Both the position numbers and the translations under genes were made by a program. Positions 33,173-39,950 of a DNA stretch of 64,000 nt are shown one piece after another. This DNA comes from Acidobacteriota bacterium (lineage in GTDB: Bacteria > Acidobacteriota > Blastocatellia > Pyrinomonadales > Pyrinomonadaceae). The notes beneath the pieces were generated by a model. That model was not told the DNA's origin. It ran no database searches and was given only the letters and a program-made list of their open reading frames with translations. Position 1 is the first letter of the stretch, and every line of letters starts with the position of its first letter. The stretch covers positions 431,001-495,000 of the forward strand of contig JADKEF010000001.1 of assembly GCA_016718135.1 (NCBI GenBank), written 5' to 3'.

Positions 33173-35143
33173 CTAGTGCCGCGATAAGAGCGTCCAAAAG
33201 ATCGCGATGACCATGATCAAGCCCGAGATATAAGCCGCGAATCCAAATACCTTGGAGGCGATCTTGGCAAATCTCGAAGGCGGATCTGCCAGCACGCTAT
33301 CGAGGTTGCCTTCAGCGACGAGACGGTCGTATTCGACTGAGCGTTCTTCCTTAAATCTGGAGAGCGTCATTTTGCCGGTAAAGATCACCGTGTCCATCGG
33401 GAAGTTCTCGGGCCGCAGGTGATTGTGGAAGAAGTGAAAAGCAAAAATGAAGGCTGTCGCAAGCAGTGCCTCTTCGCCATGAATGATCATTGCGAGATTT
33501 AGAACTACGCCAGGCAGGTACTCAGTGACAAGGGTAGGGAACCATAGCATCAAACCTGAAAGCCCGATGACAGGAACGCCCCAAAACACCGCAAAATAGT
33601 CGAATTTCTCCCAGTAGGTCCATCGATCCAGCTTCGGACGCGGCCCGAGATAGAAGAACCAGCGAAACATATTTATCACGTCCCAAAGGTCCTGCACCCG
33701 CGGAACCATCGAATCAGGCCCGTATAGTATGGAATATTTGCGTTCCAGGACCGCTTTTCGGAACACGTATATGATGTGGATCAGGGCATAGATCAGTGTG
33801 ATGACAGCGCAGATGCGATGTATGACCCGCGTTACTCCCAGTCCGCCGCCCATTTGTTCCAGAGCTCGCCCCCAACTGGTGTAGTAATACATCAGCGGCA
33901 AGCCCGTCGCCGCCAACAGGATGAAACTAATGACGATAAGGATGTGCGTATATCGATGTACTTTTGCAAAGCGAACGACGTATATATCGTCGTCCGGAGA
34001 TTTTTCATGTTTCTCACTAACGTAAGCAACTATCGAACGCTGGATCCAGAGAAGTGTGTGAATTCCAAAAAAGCTGAAAACTCCGATCAGCAGCCACTCC
34101 ATAAAATGGCTGACGTAATATACCAATGCGGATTTTTCCGGATCGTTCGGTTCAGGGTGCGGGCTATACATCACGAAATTTGCATTCACGTTTGTATGGC
34201 ACGTCGAGCAAGTTTGGATCAGATTATCTTTATGAACCGAAGACAGCGGGTTGCTAGCGGGCAAATTCTTGTGCGGCGTATGACAATCGGCACATGTTGC
34301 CGCAAGCTTGAAAGCGAGTGCAGTAGCCTGGCCGTGGAAAGTATCACGATAACTTGGAGCCTGCTTGGTGTGGCAATTACTACAGTTATTGACCATCTGC
34401 ATGTTGAAATCACGCAGACTCAACGGTGCCTGAAGGTGCGAGACCGCTGTATGGCACGAGGTACACGTCGGAGCCTTCAGATTTCCCGCCTTCATCGCCT
34501 GGCCGTGGCTACTTAGGTCATAGTCAGCAACGTTTTGGGAGTGGCACTTGGCGCACATCAATTCCGCATTGGCTCGATTCATCGTGGAGCTAGATTCCTT
34601 GACGGGCAAGATACTGTGCGAACCGTGACAGTCGGCACAGGACGCAGGCTTTGTTTGGCCGCTATCGCGACGGGCTCCGTGAATACTCAAGTGAAAAGAC
34701 TGGGCAGCGGCCTCGTGACAACCGCCACAAGTCTTAGCCATATTGGCTCGGTTTACGGTCGATCGCGGATCCTCAGCAGGCAGAACGGTGGTCATATCAC
34801 CGTTTACCGCATGGCAGTTTACACAGCTCGGGGCTGGCTTTCCGTTTGCTCCGCTCTTTGCATGAATACTATTCTCGAGTGCTCCGTGCGAATCCTTGTG
34901 GAATTGCACCCCGGCCATAAACGGGAGCGTCTTGCCGGCACCGTGACAGCCGCTGCAGTCTAAATTTACGTTGGTGGGGAATTGTCCTTGCTGTTGGTTT
35001 GCGGAAAGATAGGGCTGCTCAGGATTCTGAGCCTGTGTTTCAAGGGTACGGAACGAGTAGAACGTCACCCAGCCAAAAACGAAGCAAACTAGAACCGCAA
35101 CTTTAAGGTAAGAGCCCATTGGTGTAAATGAAGGTATTTTCAA
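33173..35143 (-). CDS. Fused multihaem c / b-type cytochrome, CbcL-like
   Basis: A 656-residue protein in two halves. After an N-terminal helix (about 12-32), residues 55-325 carry nine CxxCH sites (CSGCH, CVNCH, CGGCH, CADCH, CAKCH, CTSCH, CSNCH, CADCH, CSTCH). Then a helical domain (about 345-655) resembles cytochrome b561/formate dehydrogenase gamma subunits, with candidate haem b histidines in KVHRYTHILIV, VIHRICAV and FHFFHNHLRPE. This is the layout of Geobacter CbcL (nine c haems plus a b-type domain), a quinol oxidase for low-potential extracellular acceptors. Function is inferred from architecture. It lies downstream of the MtrA/MtrB-like pair on the same strand, after an inverted repeat at 35280-35330. 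Confidence 0.82.
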   Translation of the reverse strand: MKIPSFTPMGSYLKVAVLVCFVFGWVTFYSFRTLETQAQNPEQPYLSANQQQGQFPTNVNLDCSGCHGAGKTLPFMAGVQFHKDSHGALENSIHAKSGANGKPAPSCVNCHAVNGDMTTVLPAEDPRSTVNRANMAKTCGGCHEAAAQSFHLSIHGARRDSGQTKPASCADCHGSHSILPVKESSSTMNRANAELMCAKCHSQNVADYDLSSHGQAMKAGNLKAPTCTSCHTAVSHLQAPLSLRDFNMQMVNNCSNCHTKQAPSYRDTFHGQATALAFKLAATCADCHTPHKNLPASNPLSSVHKDNLIQTCSTCHTNVNANFVMYSPHPEPNDPEKSALVYYVSHFMEWLLIGVFSFFGIHTLLWIQRSIVAYVSEKHEKSPDDDIYVVRFAKVHRYTHILIVISFILLAATGLPLMYYYTSWGRALEQMGGGLGVTRVIHRICAVITLIYALIHIIYVFRKAVLERKYSILYGPDSMVPRVQDLWDVINMFRWFFYLGPRPKLDRWTYWEKFDYFAVFWGVPVIGLSGLMLWFPTLVTEYLPGVVLNLAMIIHGEEALLATAFIFAFHFFHNHLRPENFPMDTVIFTGKMTLSRFKEERSVEYDRLVAEGNLDSVLADPPSRFAKIASKVFGFAAYISGLIMVIAIFWTLLSRH

Positions 35144-35279
35144 GAGTATACTCGCTTTTCACTTTCCGTAAATGGAAGTTCTAAGATTTTCTTATTGGAG
35201 CCCTTGAAATCTGAAGATCGAGGGCAGTGGGAGCTATTCGCCGAAGACTCTCTTTGACAAACCGCTACCAGAAACAACT

Positions 35280-35330
35280 CGGAGCAGGGTATTACCATTG
35301 ATAGAGACCAACATGGTAAAGCCTGCTCCG
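35280..35330. repeat. Long inverted repeat upstream of the CbcL-like gene
   Basis: CGGAGCAGG (35280-35288) and TTACCAT (35292-35298) pair with ATGGTAA (35313-35319) and CCTGCTCCG (35322-35330), separated by a small internal loop (GTA opposite AG) and a 14-base apical loop. No T run follows on either strand, so it is not a standard terminator. It lies between the barrel gene and the CbcL-like gene and could be an RNA control or processing site. Confidence 0.6.
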
Positions 35331-35374
35331 AATGTCATGTAACACATTTCCTTGAAATGCCGGAATGCCCGGAT

Positions 35375-37510
35375 CTAGCGGTCAGCTGCCCGGCCGCCAA
35401 AGTAAAACCTCAACGAGGTATAGGGCAAATGAGCCTTATAATTCTGGTTAGGTGTCTGAACGTCCTCATAATTATAATATTGGTAGCCAATATTCCAGTC
35501 GACGTTTCTTGTGAGCCTGATCGCTGCCCGCACCTCGGGTGTGTTAAAGGTCATCGGGTAGGAGGCTAGTATATTGGGCGAGTTGCTCGGTGGGGGAGAA
35601 ATGCGATCGCCTTGTCCATCGTCGGTATTAGCCCGATAAGTTGCAAAGAAAGAGACTCGTCGATGCGGTTTGGCAGAAACTTCGACAAACGCATAATTGT
35701 CCCTGACATAGAACTCACTTGAGCCTAGGGTGCGAATACCACTGGATGGAACGAGTCCGATCCATGTATAGATCGGGGTCTTGGCTGTTAGATTTCGCTT
35801 TGTATATCCACCAGAAACACGGAATTTATCATTCGGATTCCACTCAACGTCGCCACTAAACGTCCGGGTTTGCACATCGGTGCCAAATGGAAGTCCGGGG
35901 TTGTCCAGCGTAACTGAGGGGTTAGTATTGTCCTTCGTCATTCCCGAGACGTTTACGGTCACCGTCTTGTACGACCAGCGGCTACGAACTCTGAAGTTCG
36001 TAAAATCATAGTTCTCGACTCGAGTGAAAACATTGTCGGACGTTCCGTGTTCGACATCGCCAAAAATGACCCAGCCTTTGGTTGGCTTCAATTTGAAACC
36101 TGCTAGGAAAGTGTTCGTGCTATTTTCTTCGTGTTCACCAATGATCGCGGAACTGACCGAAGGCGTCGGCGAAACGCTTGGTGCCGGGACGATAATATTG
36201 GTCGTGGTCGAACCTTCACGTCCGTACACATTTATTTCACGCCTGGTGTGCCGCCATCCCGCGTGCACTGAGAACCTATTGCCGAACTGATAGTCCGCCT
36301 CGAGAAGATTCGAAAGGCGATCAAAGTCATTTACCCGATACGCATAAGAGCTAATGGTTCGGTAGGTTGCGGTGGTGTTAGCAGCGTTGCGGAAATTAAA
36401 CTTCTCAAGCAGATCCTCGCCACCGTTTACAGTAAAGCGGTCATACAACGTCGTATTCGATATTCGGAAATCATCGGTGATGCGGTAGGTGAATCCGATG
36501 TCAAATCGTGACTGCGGCCGCTTCGCCTTACTATTGATGGTAAATTGATCCAAGTCCACGAAATTGTTTTGATTATCGCGGGATGCCGTGAAGGTTTCAA
36601 CGATATTCGACTCCGATCGGGTGCTGGTGTAAATTGCCCGTCCCGTGACGTCAAATTTCTTCGCAAAGGTTCGGTTGAAATAGAACTGCGAAAAATTCGT
36701 GATGCCCTCGGTAGGGAAAACCTTGCTAAATGCACCGTACACGGTGGTGTCAGCGGTATTGTTACCTGGATGAGGACCACCCAATAAATAGCTTGATCCA
36801 TCGTTAAACCGTCGGAAGCCATGGTTCAATCCCCAATTGAATCCCGCGAGTTTGCCTTCCAATCCGATACGAAAGTCCCTAGATGTGTATTTAGTTGTGT
36901 TCGGAACCGGAAAGTCGTCGCGGTAACCGCGTGCTGTCCATAAACCATCCCCGTCGGTCTCGCCAAACGAACCGCCTAAAGTTAGTCTCAACTTCTCATT
37001 TTGCGGAAAGAGAGAGAAATCAATATCGGTCAGGTCATGCTTAAGATTCTGGGTATGTTGGCTCGCTCCGTTGATCGCAACGAAATTCGAGAGATTATTG
37101 AAGTAGTTGAAACGTCGAGTGCTTACGTTAAGTTTGTAGAATCCGACTTTTTCCATATTCAAACGGAAGTAGCCGGTCGGATCAGAACCCCAACCCGAAT
37201 TCATGATAAGAAGGGAATCGAACCAACGCCCGTTCTCTTTCTGCATGAAGAGATTCGAATCGAAGAATCGGAACCCGTCTTCGTAGTTCAGATCGCTCTT
37301 ATACTTGTTCTCATTTCCGTCGACCGATCGCCAGCGCCAGCCCATTTCGGCCGTAGCCGCTACGGTGTAGCCGTTATATGTTTGTTCCGGCGTCGAGGAC
37401 GGTTCGGTCTGCGCGATAGATATACCTGCACATATCAGGACGGCAACTGCCGAAGTGAACGAGAGGATCGCGGTTAAGGCTCGTCTTGAATTAGCTTTGT
37501 GTCTAAACAT
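35375..37510 (-). CDS. Outer-membrane beta-barrel, MtrB/PioB-like
   Basis: A 711-residue exported protein with a signal peptide (about residues 10-34, ending SIAQ) and then continuous alternating hydrophobic/polar strands with many aromatic and Arg/Asp/Asn residues. It ends SLRFYFGGRAADR, a beta-strand close to the C-terminus. It starts 18 bases after the decahaem DmsE/MtrA-like gene, the order expected for a porin-cytochrome pair in which the barrel holds the decahaem wire across the outer membrane. The N-terminal CxxC of Shewanella MtrB is not seen. The family call rests on length, topology and the neighbour. Confidence 0.7.
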   Translation of the reverse strand: MFRHKANSRRALTAILSFTSAVAVLICAGISIAQTEPSSTPEQTYNGYTVAATAEMGWRWRSVDGNENKYKSDLNYEDGFRFFDSNLFMQKENGRWFDSLLIMNSGWGSDPTGYFRLNMEKVGFYKLNVSTRRFNYFNNLSNFVAINGASQHTQNLKHDLTDIDFSLFPQNEKLRLTLGGSFGETDGDGLWTARGYRDDFPVPNTTKYTSRDFRIGLEGKLAGFNWGLNHGFRRFNDGSSYLLGGPHPGNNTADTTVYGAFSKVFPTEGITNFSQFYFNRTFAKKFDVTGRAIYTSTRSESNIVETFTASRDNQNNFVDLDQFTINSKAKRPQSRFDIGFTYRITDDFRISNTTLYDRFTVNGGEDLLEKFNFRNAANTTATYRTISSYAYRVNDFDRLSNLLEADYQFGNRFSVHAGWRHTRREINVYGREGSTTTNIIVPAPSVSPTPSVSSAIIGEHEENSTNTFLAGFKLKPTKGWVIFGDVEHGTSDNVFTRVENYDFTNFRVRSRWSYKTVTVNVSGMTKDNTNPSVTLDNPGLPFGTDVQTRTFSGDVEWNPNDKFRVSGGYTKRNLTAKTPIYTWIGLVPSSGIRTLGSSEFYVRDNYAFVEVSAKPHRRVSFFATYRANTDDGQGDRISPPPSNSPNILASYPMTFNTPEVRAAIRLTRNVDWNIGYQYYNYEDVQTPNQNYKAHLPYTSLRFYFGGRAADR

Positions 37511-37528
37511 TTTTCCTCCTGTCCATCA

Positions 37529-38560
37529 TTATCTAAAGAAGTATTTGCTTGCATTCGAACCGTGAATTCGAGCATGGCAGATAGTGCAATTCAGATAACG
37601 CGTCGTCGTCTGATTGTGCGGTGCCTGCGGTGCTCCCGGGTCGGCATTTGAAATCGAGCTATGGCATTCCATACAAAGCTGCCTGACGGTACTACGATTC
37701 AGCATCTTTGGATTGCTTGATCCGTGCGGGGAATGGCAGGAGGCACAGCCCTCGGTCTTGAGCGGAGCATGCTCAAACGCGAATGGACCTTGCTTGTCGT
37801 TGTGGCATTTAATACAAGCGGTGTCCGATCCGACTGCGAGCTTGGTTTGCTTCGATTCAAAACCGCCATGAGCGTTATGACAGTCGCTGCACTTCATGGC
37901 CCCTTCCAGCACCTTGTGCTTGAAGGGCTTGCTGAATTGAGCTTTTGTCTCAGTGTGGCATCCCATGCACAGCTGCGGTTCGCTTTGCTTCAGCATCGCA
38001 ACATCGGCGACTCCAGGGTTTTGGTGGCTAGTCTCGCCTATGAATGTAATGGAGTCGGGCCGTGCATTTTTCAGTGGTGAACCGTGCGAAGTATGGCAAT
38101 CCGTACACCCAACATCATTTCGAAAATGCTCGCCGCGGCGGAAATTGTTATGGCTTTCCTTGCCTGAGTGGCACGTCATGCAGGTCTCCGAGATCTGCTT
38201 CGAATTCATGTTCGCGAACGAAACGATCTTCGTCTTATCACCGGCTCCCTCTATGTGCTGTTTGCCGGGGCCATGGCAGGATTCGCAACCTTGGGTTTTG
38301 TTTTTCCAAGCGGCTACGTCCTTAAGTTTGGCGTGCTTGGTGCTCTTGAATTTTTTGAATTGATCTTCGTGACATGCCATGCACGAATCACTACCGACGT
38401 AATCGTCCGGGCTTGCGTTAGCTATCAACTCGGGAATCGGGGCTGAGCCTTCGACAGGGTCACCGAGAGCGGTTGAAAAGGTCAATGAAACGACCCAAGC
38501 AAGCACAAGAATGCTGAACATTGTGAGCATTCCTACTTTAAGAATTTTGTTTGAAGCCAT
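37529..38560 (-). CDS. Decahaem cytochrome c, DmsE/MtrA-like
   Basis: A 343-residue exported cytochrome with an N-terminal signal (VGMLTMFSILVLAWVVSLTF) and exactly ten CxxCH sites: CMACH, CESCH, CMTCH, CTDCH, CMGCH, CSDCH, CIKCH, CASCH, CMECH and CTICH. Ten haems in about 340 residues, the CHTSHGSP and CHNAHGGF patterns and the terminal ARIHGSN segment match the DmsE/MtrA family, whose members form the wire inside an outer-membrane barrel. The barrel gene follows after 18 bases. A perfect TGTGA-N6-TCACA site lies 73 bases upstream. Confidence 0.88.
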   Translation of the reverse strand: MASNKILKVGMLTMFSILVLAWVVSLTFSTALGDPVEGSAPIPELIANASPDDYVGSDSCMACHEDQFKKFKSTKHAKLKDVAAWKNKTQGCESCHGPGKQHIEGAGDKTKIVSFANMNSKQISETCMTCHSGKESHNNFRRGEHFRNDVGCTDCHTSHGSPLKNARPDSITFIGETSHQNPGVADVAMLKQSEPQLCMGCHTETKAQFSKPFKHKVLEGAMKCSDCHNAHGGFESKQTKLAVGSDTACIKCHNDKQGPFAFEHAPLKTEGCASCHSPHGSSNPKMLNRSTVRQLCMECHSSISNADPGAPQAPHNQTTTRYLNCTICHARIHGSNASKYFFR

Positions 38561-38632
38561 GAGTTTGCCTCCGTATTTGATCGAATAGTTTCTATTCGCG
38601 TTTTAAGCGTATCCGACGACCGGAATCAGTTC

Positions 38633-38648
38633 TGTGAGCAGTGTCACA
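38633..38648. promoter_or_regulatory. CRP/FNR-type operator upstream of the decahaem gene
   Basis: TGTGA-GCAGTG-TCACA, a perfect CRP-type palindrome in the spacer between the Crp/Fnr gene and the decahaem gene, upstream of the latter. It has the same motif as 28412-28427. No strong -10 box is seen at the class II distance. Confidence 0.65.
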
Positions 38649-38708
38649 AATAGAATAAAAAGATCGAGAAAGTTGACCTTCAATCACGAGTTCGACCTCG
38701 GATCTCGC

Positions 38709-39449
38709 TTACAGTTGGGCTCGCCGCCCTTCGGATCCACCGATCGCGGCTTTTAACCGTTGGCGGTCGTGTATAACGAGATCCGAACCCTTGAGGGTGA
38801 CGAGGTCAGATTCACGAAAATACCGCAGAGCACGGGTTACCGTTTCGCGAGAAGCACCTATCATTTCCGCCAGTTCCTCATGGGTGAAATTGTTCTTGAT
38901 ACGAACCCGTCCGCTGACCCCGCTGCCATTTCCTGTCCACGCGAGGAATAGCTTTGCGAGTTTGTCCGCGGCAGAATCTGAAAGGCCGAGTGAACATATC
39001 TGGTCATAGGCGGTCTGATAGTTGCGACCTAATTGCTTCGCCGCGTTCAGGCACGCCTCCGGATTTGTCTTCAGGAATCGTAGAAGGTCCGAGGTCGTTA
39101 TGTAATTAACGTGGCACTGTTCCAGAACCTCGGCGGTTGTTTCATGCTCGATCCCATTCAGAGCCGAACTCAGACCGAGAATATCACCGGCCTCGGCGAT
39201 CCGGAGGATCATGACACGGCCGGTTTGAGAACAGGTCGACAATTTGACCTTGCCCTTACAAAGCACAAAGACCCCCAAGGTGGGCTGGCCTTCGACGAAA
39301 AGCTTTGCCCCTTTTGGATATATTTTGGGGATCTTGATCTGTTCGAATCGTTGCAGCTCAGAATTCGGGAGGCGACAAAACGAAGTATCCTCCTGCTCCT
39401 CGCAGTTCTGGCATTTATGCTGAACGCGTATTTCGCCACCGTCTCTCAT
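38709..39449 (-). CDS. Crp/Fnr-family regulator with FNR-like cysteines
   Basis: A 246-residue transcription factor with an N-terminal cyclic-nucleotide-binding-like sensor fold and a C-terminal winged helix (FTHEELAEMIGASRETVTRALRYF). Cysteines at 13, 16 and 25 plus C112 in EVLEQCHVNY lie where E. coli FNR has C20, C23, C29 and C122, so an oxygen-labile [4Fe-4S] cluster is plausible (inference). The recognition helix SRETVTR keeps the Arg-Glu...Arg contacts of CRP, which predicts TGTGA half-sites; two perfect TGTGA-N6-TCACA sites precede cytochrome operons nearby. It lies directly upstream of the decahaem-barrel pair on the same strand. Confidence 0.88.
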   Translation of the reverse strand: MRDGGEIRVQHKCQNCEEQEDTSFCRLPNSELQRFEQIKIPKIYPKGAKLFVEGQPTLGVFVLCKGKVKLSTCSQTGRVMILRIAEAGDILGLSSALNGIEHETTAEVLEQCHVNYITTSDLLRFLKTNPEACLNAAKQLGRNYQTAYDQICSLGLSDSAADKLAKLFLAWTGNGSGVSGRVRIKNNFTHEELAEMIGASRETVTRALRYFRESDLVTLKGSDLVIHDRQRLKAAIGGSEGRRAQL

Positions 39450-39607
39450 ATATAGTTCCTACCCCTTTCAAGGGCAATTTACATTCCGCAGTTGATTCTC
39501 GGATAAGTGTTGAAAACACAAGTCTTAGCTTTGATAGCTTTGATCATAACGGCAGGAAACGTGACTAATTGACAATCGAACTGCGAATAATTCCGCGGCA
39601 TCGCCGC

Positions 39608-39949
39608 TCAATCTGTATTGGCGACCTCGAAACGAAGGACCGTGGTCCTTCCGTTTGAATCGGTTATGTCAATACCATCCTCATCGCCCGATCGGCTAAG
39701 GATGAATTTTATTTGCTGCGGCTCGCTTACAACGTGCTGCATCTCGCCGATAAGTATCTGGATAGGCACCCTGTCAGTCGATGGATCAATATCAACGCCA
39801 ATGAAGACCAAGCCGCTTTCGATCCAATAATCGATCACACTGTCGCCATTGCGCTCGAAAACTCCGAGACGTGTCGGCCGACCACGATTTTGTTCGGTAA
39901 AGAACTGGAGGAATTTAGACCATTCGCCGTGACTTTTTGGAGCATTCAT
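39608..39949 (-). CDS. DUF5335-like protein (paralogue 3)
   Basis: A 113-residue soluble protein. The start at 39949 is chosen because a perfect CCTCCTT (39958-39964; AAGGAGG on the coding strand) stands 8 bases before it; the frame is open for nine more codons. It shares the DUF5335 layout of an N-terminal SHGEWSKFLQFF helix and a C-terminal DSNGRTTVLRFEV strand, but the middle is diverged from the paralogues at 17005 and 18274. It begins one base after the ligase-CBS stop codon, so translation is coupled. Function unknown; the operon has a sigma54-type promoter. Confidence 0.6.
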   Translation of the reverse strand: MNAPKSHGEWSKFLQFFTEQNRGRPTRLGVFERNGDSVIDYWIESGLVFIGVDIDPSTDRVPIQILIGEMQHVVSEPQQIKFILSRSGDEDGIDITDSNGRTTVLRFEVANTD

Positions 39950-39950
39950 C

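Noticed and set aside
33776..34516. 246-codon plus-strand open frame
   Set aside because: It lies wholly antisense to the CbcL-like cytochrome, which has nine haem motifs and clear helices in the other strand.
39507..39519. GTGTT-N3-AACAC palindrome upstream of the Crp/Fnr gene as an autoregulatory site
   Set aside because: It does not match the TGTGA-N6-TCACA sites nearby, and short AT-rich palindromes arise by chance.
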